DNA from: Aquabacterium sp.
GTDB lineage: Bacteria; Pseudomonadota; Gammaproteobacteria; Burkholderiales; Burkholderiaceae_C
Reading direction: 5' to 3'
NCBI RefSeq assembly: GCF_030652515.1
Contig: NZ_JAUSAR010000179.1
Location: forward strand, 1 to 60,058
DNA: 60,058 nucleotides
Part shown: positions 26,631 through 33,799 of the stretch, in pieces
Layout: the number at the start of each line of letters is the position of its first letter
Position numbering within the stretch: the stretch's first letter is position 1
Made by a program: the position numbers and the translations under genes
The notes under the pieces: model-generated
Database searches by the model: none
What the model was told of the DNA's origin: nothing
The model's input: the letters and a program-made list of their open reading frames with translations, nothing else

Positions 26631-26651
26631 ATTGTTATGATTGATAACAAT
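26631..26651. promoter_or_regulatory. Perfect inverted repeat, likely MarR operator
   Basis: Arms ATTGTTAT and ATAACAAT flank a 5-base spacer. The repeat lies in the 44-bp gap between the MarR gene and the alpha/beta hydrolase gene, ending 20 bp before the hydrolase ATG. Length and symmetry fit a MarR site. Confidence 0.65.
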
Positions 26652-26671
26652 TTGACGGAGCTGGGTCGTGC

Positions 26672-27475
26672 ATGGCTGGATTGAACGCAAACGATTGCCC
26701 CATGTGGCACTTTGAAGAACGAGGTCAAGGGCGCCCGCTGGTCTTGCTGCATGGCATCGGCATGTCCAGCTTTGCCTGGTCTCCCGTCATGGATTTGCTG
26801 GCCAAGGAGCGGCGCGTGCTGGCATTCGACACCGCCGGATTTGGCAAGACCCCGCCACTGCCTGATGGCGTGCCGCCCACGGTGCCCAACCTGGTGAGGG
26901 GTTTGCTCGATTCGCTGGAGGCCAAAGGCATCCGCGAGCCCTTTGATGTGGCCGGCAACTCCATGGGTGGTTGGATGGCGCTGGAGTTGGCCAAGCAGGG
27001 CAAGGTACGGTCGGTGGTGGCCATCTCCCCGGCGGGTCTGTGGAAAGACCATCCGGCATCGTGGGTCCCCCATTTTTTCGGGTTCATGCGCGCCTCTACC
27101 CGGTTGTCGCCGGGCGGGGTGAAGCTGGCCATGAAGTCGGCGCTGTTGCGTGAGCTGTTGCTGTCGGTGCCCATCTCTTTCGGCAGCAGGCGCATGCCCG
27201 CCAGCGACGCATTCCGCGCAGCGATCGAGTTCGCCTTTGCGCCGGGCTTTGATGCCACGATCGACAACGCAGGGGCTTTTGAAGGGGGGCAGTCCATCGC
27301 CTGCCCACTGACGGTGGCCTTCGGTACACGAGACTGGTTGCTGACAAGCAGTGCCCAGCACCGCGATCAGTTGCCCCCCGGTGCCACCTGGGTTCGGCCC
27401 GCCAAGTGGGGGCATGTGCCGATGTGGGTTGATCCGTTGGGGGTGGCCCGGCTGATCCTGGACGGCACCGTGTGA
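26672..27475 (+). CDS. Alpha/beta hydrolase
   Basis: The 267-residue enzyme has the oxyanion HGIGMSSFAW, the nucleophile elbow GNSMGGW, a distal acid near AFGTRDWLL and the catalytic histidine in KWGHVPMW. These are the marks of the esterase/epoxide-hydrolase-like fold; the substrate is unknown. It is likely controlled by the MarR protein upstream. Its last 109 bases overlap the 3' end of the convergent epimerase gene. Confidence 0.9.
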   Translation: MAGLNANDCPMWHFEERGQGRPLVLLHGIGMSSFAWSPVMDLLAKERRVLAFDTAGFGKTPPLPDGVPPTVPNLVRGLLDSLEAKGIREPFDVAGNSMGGWMALELAKQGKVRSVVAISPAGLWKDHPASWVPHFFGFMRASTRLSPGGVKLAMKSALLRELLLSVPISFGSRRMPASDAFRAAIEFAFAPGFDATIDNAGAFEGGQSIACPLTVAFGTRDWLLTSSAQHRDQLPPGATWVRPAKWGHVPMWVDPLGVARLILDGTV

Positions 27476-28770
27476 CGCACCGGCACGCTGAGCCACAACA
27501 GCATCACGGCAGCCAGCACCGGCACGTTCTTGACCAAGGGGCCGCAGTGGTCGATGGTCAACTCGGGCATGTTCCACGCGGCGGTGGCGGTGTAGCCCAT
27601 GATCGCTCCTGCTTGTAGAGCGTAAGTCCACGCGCCGGGGCTTCTGCGCAACAAGGCCAGGCCCATGGCCGTGTTGAGTGTGCAGGACAGCGCCATCATG
27701 CGCCAGCCCCACTCGCTAGTGAACCCACAGCGGGCCAGCAGATCCAGCACATGCGAAGCCTGCGGCCATATCGCGGTGATCAGGGCCGTGTAGATCCACA
27801 TGAAGGCCAGCGTGGCTTGCAGGCCATGGCGCATCCAGCTTGGCAGCGCGACCCAGGTGGGCAAGATCAGCGCCTGCTCCATGGCGGTGGGCTCGCGGCC
27901 CAGCCAGAAACGTGCGGCATTGGCGGTGGTGGTGTTGCCATGTTCCAGCATGGTCAGCGTGTCGGGGCTGAAGGCTTGCTGGTCCAGCCATTGGGCCAGG
28001 TGCGCGCCCAGCCGCATGAAGGGCATGGGCACCGGCACCCACACCGGGTCGCCCAGGCCTTGCGCCCGCCGATAGTGTTGAAGCATGTCGCGGTAGCTCA
28101 GCACTTGTGGGCCGGCCAGTTCATGCACGGCGTCATCGACTGAACCCAAGGGCGATGCATGCTGCGCCATGCGCGCCACGGCGTCGGCCAGCTCCAGCAC
28201 ATGGATGGGTTGCACCCGTTGGTGGCCCAACCCAGGCAGGCCCACGACCGGCATGCGAGCCAGCTGCTGAAACAAGGCGGCGCTTTGGCTGCCAGGGCCG
28301 TAGACCAGCGAGGGCCGCACCACCACACCGTCCAGCAAGCCTTGGTGAACCATGTCCAGCAAGGCCTCGTCGGCCTGCAGCTTGGTCAGCGCATAAGGCG
28401 TTTGCAAGTGGTGCGGCTGTGAGCCCACGCCCAGCGCTGAGATCTGGATGACGCGCTGCACGCCAGCCAAGGCAGCGCCTCGGAACAAGGCGGCGGGCCC
28501 TTGCGCATGGATGCGCTCGAAGCGGTTGCGGGCGTCCTGCATCAGGATGCCGACCGCGTTGATCACCACGTCAAAGCCGCCGGCCGATGTGAGGCGCTCG
28601 GCCCAGGCTTGCGGGCTGACGTCTTCGGCGAAGTCGAAGTACAGATGGCTGCTGCCCGCTGTCACGGTCCTGCGGCCCTCGACCACGGTGTGGCCATGTG
28701 CCCGCAGGGTTGAAGCAATGGCCCCGCCAATGCAGCCCGAAGCGCCCAGGATCAAGATTCTTCTGCTCAT
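27367..28770 (-). CDS. NAD(P)-binding epimerase/reductase fused to a DoxX-like membrane domain
   Basis: Residues 1-300 form an extended short-chain dehydrogenase fold: RILILGASGCIGGAIA for the nucleotide, the active-site pair in TPYALTKLQAD and VVRPSLVYGPGS. From about residue 310 there are four hydrophobic stretches (for example LAFMWIYTALITAIW and VPVLAAVMLLWLSVPV) resembling DoxX. The same fusion occurs in many proteobacteria. It follows the DUF393 gene by 35 bp and shares its operator. The C-terminal tail overlaps the opposite-strand hydrolase gene, so the exact end is less certain functionally. Confidence 0.88.
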   Translation of the reverse strand: MSRRILILGASGCIGGAIASTLRAHGHTVVEGRRTVTAGSSHLYFDFAEDVSPQAWAERLTSAGGFDVVINAVGILMQDARNRFERIHAQGPAALFRGAALAGVQRVIQISALGVGSQPHHLQTPYALTKLQADEALLDMVHQGLLDGVVVRPSLVYGPGSQSAALFQQLARMPVVGLPGLGHQRVQPIHVLELADAVARMAQHASPLGSVDDAVHELAGPQVLSYRDMLQHYRRAQGLGDPVWVPVPMPFMRLGAHLAQWLDQQAFSPDTLTMLEHGNTTTANAARFWLGREPTAMEQALILPTWVALPSWMRHGLQATLAFMWIYTALITAIWPQASHVLDLLARCGFTSEWGWRMMALSCTLNTAMGLALLRRSPGAWTYALQAGAIMGYTATAAWNMPELTIDHCGPLVKNVPVLAAVMLLWLSVPVRHTVPSRISRATPNGSTHIGTCPHLAGRTQVAPGGN

Positions 28771-28805
28771 GATGTTGCTCTCCCTTCTTCCTTCATCGAT
28801 GCCGA

Positions 28806-29279
28806 CTACATCTCGCAATGGTCGTCATGGCAGCGCTGCATTCGTCTTTGTCGGGCCTGTGCGCGCCGCTGTGCGATCACGTTGACCAGTGGTGCCAGGC
28901 GCTCGGAGATGCTGTAGCGGTGGCGGGCAAACCAGCGGTAGCCCATGTCGGTGATTGGCCTCAGCACAGGCCAAGCGGTGGGCGCCCACAACCAGCCCAG
29001 TCCCACGGCCGCATAGGCCAGGCGAATGGTCTCGACACCGGTGTAGAGCTCGCCATCAGCGCCGATGCCATGCAAGGCTGCGTTCATGTCCAGCATGGTG
29101 GGCGGAAGTGCGCTTGACGAAGCGGGCCAATGGTCGGCCAGGTTGAAGTCGGGTGCGCTGATGTTCACGAAGAGCAGTTGACCAGCCACGCTTCGGTGGC
29201 GCAGCTCGTCCATTTCCAGGCGGCAGACGGGGCAGGAAGCGTCGTACAGCAGGGTGAGGGGGTAGGCGGTGGTGGACAT
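28806..29279 (-). CDS. DUF393 thiol-disulfide oxidoreductase-like protein
   Basis: The 157-residue protein has LLYDASCPVCRLEMDELRHR at its start, a CPVC motif on a thioredoxin-like first strand, which defines DUF393. A membrane-near hydrophobic segment follows (GLGWLWAPTAWPVLRPI). The role is presumed redox but unknown. It leads a two-gene operon with the epimerase-DoxX gene and has a GbsR-type palindrome 29 bp before its start. Confidence 0.9.
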   Translation of the reverse strand: MSTTAYPLTLLYDASCPVCRLEMDELRHRSVAGQLLFVNISAPDFNLADHWPASSSALPPTMLDMNAALHGIGADGELYTGVETIRLAYAAVGLGWLWAPTAWPVLRPITDMGYRWFARHRYSISERLAPLVNVIAQRRAQARQRRMQRCHDDHCEM

Positions 29280-29307
29280 GGCAATCTCCAGTCAGTGGCT
29301 TCTTTAA

Positions 29308-29325
29308 TTTCTGTCTTGAGAGAAA
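29308..29325. promoter_or_regulatory. Near-perfect palindrome before the DUF393 operon, likely GbsR-type operator
   Basis: TTTCTGTcttgAGAGAAA differs at one base from a perfect palindrome and from the copy before the regulator gene (29913-29930). It lies in the 64-bp gap between the regulator and the DUF393 gene. Confidence 0.65.
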
Positions 29326-29343
29326 TAATTGGTCAAAAAAATG

Positions 29344-29886
29344 TCAGGATTTGGTGGTTTCAGATTCGCGGCCCAGCAATTTCTTGATGCGGGCACCCAG
29401 TTTGAGCACCTTGGTCAAGGTGGCCACATCCAGGCGCAGCATTTCGTCGCTCCAGGCGGTCAGGATTTCCAGGAACTCCAGGGTGGCCCGGATGCGCAGG
29501 CGAACCTCGGCGGGCTCCTTGCTCAAGGCCGGATCAGACAGGAGCTCGCGCAGCACGGTCATGGTGGGGGCCAGTTCGCGCTGTTCACGCTCATGCACGA
29601 TGGTGCGGAACAGTTCCCAGATGTCGGTGGAAGTTTCGAAGTGATCGCGCCGGTCGCCGGGCACATGCACCAGCCGTGCCAGCTTCCAGCTTTGCAACTC
29701 GCGCAGGCTGTTGCTGACGTTGGACCGGGCCACACCCAGGGTGTCCACGATCTCTTCGGCGTGCAGGGGGCGGCCGCTGATGTAAAGCAGGGCATGGATT
29801 TGCGAGACCGTGCGGTTCACGCCCCAGCGTGTGCCCATTTCGCCCCAGTGCAGGACGAACCGTGAAAGGGTGGGTGACAGGTTCAT
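29344..29886 (-). CDS. GbsR/MarR family regulator
   Basis: The 180-residue protein has the GbsR-type layout: MGTRWGVNRTVSQIHALLYI, then the winged helix AEEIVDTLGVARSNVSNSLR and the wing PGDRRDHFET. It starts at the ATG at 29886 rather than the longer frame to 29955, because a perfect palindrome lies upstream of that ATG. It is probably an autoregulated repressor that also controls the DUF393-epimerase operon through the copy of the palindrome before that operon. Confidence 0.9.
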   Translation of the reverse strand: MNLSPTLSRFVLHWGEMGTRWGVNRTVSQIHALLYISGRPLHAEEIVDTLGVARSNVSNSLRELQSWKLARLVHVPGDRRDHFETSTDIWELFRTIVHEREQRELAPTMTVLRELLSDPALSKEPAEVRLRIRATLEFLEILTAWSDEMLRLDVATLTKVLKLGARIKKLLGRESETTKS

Positions 29887-29912
29887 GTCTGCATTGTCGC
29901 GTACTTCTTTTG

Positions 29913-29930
29913 TTTCTGTCAATACAGAAA
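29913..29930. promoter_or_regulatory. Perfect palindrome before the GbsR-type gene, likely autoregulatory operator
   Basis: TTTCTGTcaatACAGAAA is a perfect 7-base inverted repeat with a 4-base spacer, 27 bp upstream of the start codon. Confidence 0.7.
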
Positions 29931-29964
29931 TAAAGTGCTCGCCGCAGCGAGGCAAGAAAGCGGC

Positions 29965-30204
29965 TTACTTCACCAGCAAGATGTTGCGCACAGGGGCCTG
30001 ATAGGCCTCCAGCACCTGCCGCACCACAAAGGTTTGCTCAACCCGGTCCAGGGCTTTGCTCAAGCGTTGCATGGCGGCTTGATAGCGAGCATGGTGAGTG
30101 GGGCCTGTCGTGGATTGGTCCACGCGTTCAAGGATGCGACCCAGCAGGTGCACGGCGGTCAGGTGGTTCAAAGGCGCGGTTGGGGTTTGGCGCAAGGCTT
30201 TCAT
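29965..30204 (-). CDS. Hypothetical protein
   Basis: An open frame of 79 residues beginning MKALRQTPTAPLNHL and mostly helical (RYQAAMQRLSKALDRVEQTF). I do not recognise a family. The ATG at 30204 is preceded by a purine-rich GGAAA. It ends 78 bp before the regulator start and lies on the same strand, so it may be an unrelated single gene. No motif suggests function. Confidence 0.5.
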   Translation of the reverse strand: MKALRQTPTAPLNHLTAVHLLGRILERVDQSTTGPTHHARYQAAMQRLSKALDRVEQTFVVRQVLEAYQAPVRNILLVK

Positions 30205-30345
30205 GGTTTCCTTTCCACAGCTTTGGAACACCGTCCGGGGGCTGTCAAAGATGGGTCCGACACAATTTCAATGTAGGCCTTGCCCTTGTCGCGCGTTGTC
30301 AGATCACAGTCAAATAAAGTGTCGGATAGAACTGACACATTGGGC

Positions 30346-30699
30346 CTAAATGCCTGGTTCGCCTCGGCCAGGCGATGGGTGGTTGTCCAACCATTTCGCC
30401 AGGTCAACCCGGCGCCCACTGCGGATGTCGATGGCCTCTACGATCCGGCTGATGCGCAGAATGATGTCTTGCTCATCGGCCTCGCGGCGCACGGTGACGC
30501 TGCGCAAGCCGGGATGAACCGAGATCACGCGCACGGTGGTGTTTTGCAAGACGCCGTTGGTGTCGATGTGCATGACGGCCCAGTACTGGTCGCCTGTTTG
30601 GTGGGCACCTTGGTCTTGATGATGGAAGATGGCCCGGCCAATGCCGCTGAGGTAAGCCAGCATGCCTGTGCTGGAGTTCGCCGGTTTGTGAGGCTTCAT
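30346..30699 (-). CDS. Hypothetical protein
   Basis: The 117-residue frame begins MKPHKPANSSTGMLAYLSGI and includes a strand-rich middle (QYWAVMHIDTNGVLQNTTVR) and an acidic, charged C-terminal half. I do not recognise it. It starts at the ATG at 30699, with GGAGCG about 6 bases upstream. The 141-bp gap to the next gene contains inverted copies of TCCGACAC and GTGTCGGA (30256-30263 and 30319-30326). Confidence 0.5.
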   Translation of the reverse strand: MKPHKPANSSTGMLAYLSGIGRAIFHHQDQGAHQTGDQYWAVMHIDTNGVLQNTTVRVISVHPGLRSVTVRREADEQDIILRISRIVEAIDIRSGRRVDLAKWLDNHPSPGRGEPGI

Positions 30700-30928
30700 G
30701 TTGCGCTCCTGGCTGTCTTGGTGAGTTTCAAGATAGTGGGTGGGGCGCCATGCCAAACCAGCCGGTTGGGACCACTTTGTTGTGTGAGTCGTGTCCTACA
30801 AATGGCATCGCGAAAAGTGTGCGGATCTTATCGATGGCCATGAGGTTTGACACTCCCGCTGAAGGGGGACCCTGGCACGTGTATTGCCATTGAATTAACC
30901 TCACCCCAATTGCCCGAAAGGCTCAGCC

Positions 30929-31051
30929 ATGGAAACGGTGCAAACTCAGTTCATCAAGCCAGCCGCGCGGTCCTTTCTGGAGCGGGCCGTGGAATGGTTG
31001 GTCTTGACCGCGCAATTCTTACTGAAAAAAGATCCGGACCTTCGCAGGTAG
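30929..31051 (+). CDS. Possible 40-residue small protein
   Basis: An ATG at 30929 opens a 40-codon frame beginning METVQTQFIKPAARSFLERA, then a hydrophobic stretch VEWLVLTAQFLL and a basic tail KKDPDLRR. It ends 6 bp before the quinone oxidoreductase start, an arrangement that fits a translated leader or an operon microprotein. The upstream purine site (GAAAGG) is weak. I cannot assign a family. Confidence 0.4.
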   Translation: METVQTQFIKPAARSFLERAVEWLVLTAQFLLKKDPDLRR

Positions 31052-31057
31052 ATTGAC

Positions 31058-32065
31058 ATGCCCATCCCCAGTCAGATGAACCACATCGCCTTTTCCGCGC
31101 CCGGCGGGCCGGAGGTGCTGCACTTGGCCACGGCCCGGGTGCCCGAGCCGAACCATGGCGAGTTGCTCATTCACGTTGAAGCGGCAGGCGTCAATCGGCC
31201 TGATGTTCTGCAGCGCAGTGGGCACTATCCGGTGCCGCCAGGCGCCAACCAGCACCTGGGGCTGGAGGTGGCGGGCGAGGTGCTGGCCGTGGGCAGTGCC
31301 GACACGGGCTTCAAGGTGGGCGACAAGGTGTGCGCCCTGACCAACGGTGGGGGCTACGCCACGCACGTCACCGTGCCAGCCACGCAGGCCTTGCCCTGGC
31401 CCAAGGGTTACGACGCCATCAAGGCGGCGGCTTTGCCCGAAACCTTTTTCACCGTGTGGGCCAACCTGTTTCAAATGGGTCATTTGAAGGCCGGTGAGAC
31501 CGTGCTGCTGCACGGCGGCGGCAGCGGCATTGGCACCACTGCGACGCAGCTGGCCCGCGAGTTTGGTGCGCATCCTTTTGTGACGGTGGGCAGCGAGTCG
31601 AAGCGCGAGGCCTGCTTGAAGCTGGGCGCCGAGCTGGTCATCAACCACCGGGAACAAGATTTCCAGAAAGTCATACTGGAGCACACCCAAGGGCGTGGTG
31701 TGGATGTGATCCTGGACATCATCGGGGCCGTTTACTTCAGCCGCAACCTGGCCACTCTGGCCAAGGACGGGCGCTTGCTGCTGCTGGCCTTTCTGGGCGG
31801 CACGACGGTCAAGGAGTTCAACCTGGCGCAGATCATGGCCAAACGCCTGAGCGTCACCGGGTCGGCCATGCGGCCAAGGACCACCAAGGAGAAGGCGGGC
31901 ATCGCGGCTGAATTGAAAGCCAAGGTCTGGCCGGTTCTGGAGGCTGGCCGATGCGCGCCGCTCGTGCATGCCGTGTTCCCCTTGGCCAAGGCGGTTGATG
32001 CACACCGCTTGATGGAAAGCAGCGACCACATCGGCAAGATCGTGTTGCAAGTGGGCGCTGCGTGA
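31058..32065 (+). CDS. NAD(P)H quinone oxidoreductase, zinc-independent MDR family
   Basis: The 335-residue enzyme belongs to the medium-chain reductase superfamily. It has AGVNRPDVLQRSGHYPVPPG, the nucleotide loop LHGGGSGIGTTATQLA and a C-terminal SSDHIGKIVL. The zinc ligands of alcohol dehydrogenases are absent, as expected for the quinone oxidoreductase (PIG3-like) branch. It probably reduces quinones with NADPH. A 40-residue frame lies just before it and the DUF748-like gene 5 bp after it, so these are likely one operon. Confidence 0.92.
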   Translation: MPIPSQMNHIAFSAPGGPEVLHLATARVPEPNHGELLIHVEAAGVNRPDVLQRSGHYPVPPGANQHLGLEVAGEVLAVGSADTGFKVGDKVCALTNGGGYATHVTVPATQALPWPKGYDAIKAAALPETFFTVWANLFQMGHLKAGETVLLHGGGSGIGTTATQLAREFGAHPFVTVGSESKREACLKLGAELVINHREQDFQKVILEHTQGRGVDVILDIIGAVYFSRNLATLAKDGRLLLLAFLGGTTVKEFNLAQIMAKRLSVTGSAMRPRTTKEKAGIAAELKAKVWPVLEAGRCAPLVHAVFPLAKAVDAHRLMESSDHIGKIVLQVGAA

Positions 32066-32069
32066 ACGC

Positions 32070-33161
32070 ATGAAAAATCGATTCTGGATGTGGGCTGGCG
32101 CGGTGCCGGTCGGGGTGGCATTGCTGGCGCTGGTGGCGTTCCAGGTGACGGTGCACCGCTTGCACGGCAACATTGAAAAAGCCCTGGGCCCCGGTGCCAG
32201 CGTTGGTGCTTTGAAGGTCGGCTGGGCCAGCGTGGAGTTGCGAGACCTGCGTGTTCGGGCCAGTGGCAAAGGCTGGCCGGCCGAAGATGAAATGCGCGCG
32301 GCCAAAGTCACCGTGGTGCCCGACATGCTCAGCTTGTTCGGCAATGCCTGGCGCGTGCGCAGCGTGACCGTGGATGGTGCCTACCTGTCCGTGTTGCGCA
32401 CGGTCGATGGCAAGCTGCGGGTGCTGCCTGCCTTGTTCGAGCATGCTGGTTCCCCCGGAGATCAGCCGCCCACCGATCATCCAGGCAAAGAAGGAGCTGC
32501 GCCGCACATTGACATCGGCCAGGTGTCGATGGCAGGTGCTCAGTTGGCGTTTTATGACGCCAGCGTTCGCAAACCTGCCCACCTGGTCCACATCGACCAG
32601 TTGGCCATCGAACTGGATCACTTGTCAGTGCCCGCCTTGGACCAGGCCATGCACATCGATCTGCAGGGCGTGGTCAAAGGTTCGCAGCGTGATGGCCGCA
32701 TCAAGGTGGTGGGTGAGTTCACACCAGCCACGCACGATGCGCAGCTCAAAGGTCAACTGGCCGGTGTCGATCTGATCGCCTTGCAGCCTTACCTGGTGAA
32801 GCTGAACGAAGGGGGCGTGCGTGCCGGCACGCTTGACCTGAGCTTTGACGCCACGGTGGTGAGCAACCATTTGCGCGCGCCCGGTGTCATCACCTTGACG
32901 GGGCTGGAGCTGAACAGCGGTGGCGGTTTGTTCAGCACCTTTGCAGGGGTGCCGCGCCGGGCGGTCATTGCCGCCATGAGCGAGAAGGGCCGCATCGAGC
33001 TGAAGTTCTCCCTGGATGGTCGGCTCGACGATCCGCAGTTTTCGCTCAACGAGCAACTGGCTGTGCGGGCTGCTGCGGGCTTGGCCGAATCCTTGGGCGT
33101 CAGCCTGACCGGCATGGTCGAAGGCGTGGGCAGTGTGATCAAAGGCCTGTTTGGTCGTTGA
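32070..33161 (+). CDS. DUF748/AsmA-like membrane-anchored protein
   Basis: The 363-residue protein has an N-terminal signal anchor (WAGAVPVGVALLALVAF) and a long beta-rich domain resembling AsmA/DUF748 (LKVGWASVELRDLRVRAS, VDGAYLSVLRTVDGKLRVLP). Its last 80 residues carry an amphipathic stretch ending LGVSLTGMVEGVGSVIK. AsmA-like proteins of the inner membrane are implicated in lipid transport to the outer membrane; the specific role is not known. It starts 5 bp after the quinone oxidoreductase stop. Confidence 0.8.
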   Translation: MKNRFWMWAGAVPVGVALLALVAFQVTVHRLHGNIEKALGPGASVGALKVGWASVELRDLRVRASGKGWPAEDEMRAAKVTVVPDMLSLFGNAWRVRSVTVDGAYLSVLRTVDGKLRVLPALFEHAGSPGDQPPTDHPGKEGAAPHIDIGQVSMAGAQLAFYDASVRKPAHLVHIDQLAIELDHLSVPALDQAMHIDLQGVVKGSQRDGRIKVVGEFTPATHDAQLKGQLAGVDLIALQPYLVKLNEGGVRAGTLDLSFDATVVSNHLRAPGVITLTGLELNSGGGLFSTFAGVPRRAVIAAMSEKGRIELKFSLDGRLDDPQFSLNEQLAVRAAAGLAESLGVSLTGMVEGVGSVIKGLFGR

Positions 33162-33206
33162 CAATCGGGTTTTCAATGACCTGAGCTGTTGACCCAAGGA
33201 GAAGCC

Positions 33207-33704
33207 ATGACGACGAACTTTGCCACCTGCGATCTTTGCGACGACCACAAGAACGACACCGATGGCGCTTTCCGCGTTTTGCCGCCCGTGTTCAAGGACT
33301 ATGGCAAACGCCTGAAGTTCAGCGGCCCGGTCAGCACGGTCAAGTGCTTCGAGGACAACACCCTGGTCAAGGCCGCGGTGGACTCGCCCGGCCTGGGCCG
33401 CGTGCTGGTGGTCGATGGCGGTGCATCGCTGCGCCGCGCCTTGGTGGGCGGCAACCTGGGCAAGGCGGCGGCCAAAAACGGTTGGGCCGGTGTGATCGTC
33501 GATGGTTGTGTGCGTGATTCGGCGGAACTCGCCGAGTGTGACGTGGGCATCCGTGCGCTGGCATTGATGCCTTGGCCCACCGAGAAGCGCAAGGAGGGCC
33601 AAGCTGATGTGCCGGTGCAGATTCAAGGCGTGTGGGTGCGCCCTGGTGACTGGCTGTATGCCGATGAAGACGGCATCGTGGTCATGCCCCAGGCCAAGGC
33701 CTGA
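33207..33704 (+). CDS. rraA: RraA family protein (RNase E inhibitor / 4-hydroxy-4-methyl-2-oxoglutarate aldolase type)
   Basis: The 165-residue protein starts at an ATG after AAGGAG and shows the RraA fold: FATCDLCDDHKN, the substrate loop VDGGASLRRALVGGNLGKAA, and GVIVDGCVRDSAELAE. The last contains the GVxDGxxRD motif with the metal-binding acidic residue. In E. coli RraA inhibits RNase E; the fold also hosts aldolases, so either role is possible. Confidence 0.9.
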   Translation: MTTNFATCDLCDDHKNDTDGAFRVLPPVFKDYGKRLKFSGPVSTVKCFEDNTLVKAAVDSPGLGRVLVVDGGASLRRALVGGNLGKAAAKNGWAGVIVDGCVRDSAELAECDVGIRALALMPWPTEKRKEGQADVPVQIQGVWVRPGDWLYADEDGIVVMPQAKA

Positions 33705-33736
33705 TGAAGTGGATGAGGGCCGTTATCCGTTTGCGC

Positions 33737-33754
33737 TACCCCTCATCTGGGGTA
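33737..33754. promoter_or_regulatory. Perfect palindrome upstream of the alpha-oxoamine-synthase-like gene
   Basis: TACCCC and GGGGTA flank a 6-base spacer, 46 bp before the ATG at 33800. A T-run begins only 15 bp later, so it is unlikely to be a terminator of rraA. LuxR-type regulators often bind sites of this form; the regulator is unknown. Confidence 0.5.
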
Positions 33755-33799
33755 TGCCGCATGGTGATATTTTTCCGAAATTGCTAATAGATTAGGGGG

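Noticed and set aside
33737..33780. Terminator of rraA
   Set aside because: The stem is followed by T residues only 15 bp later, and it is placed like an operator for the next gene.
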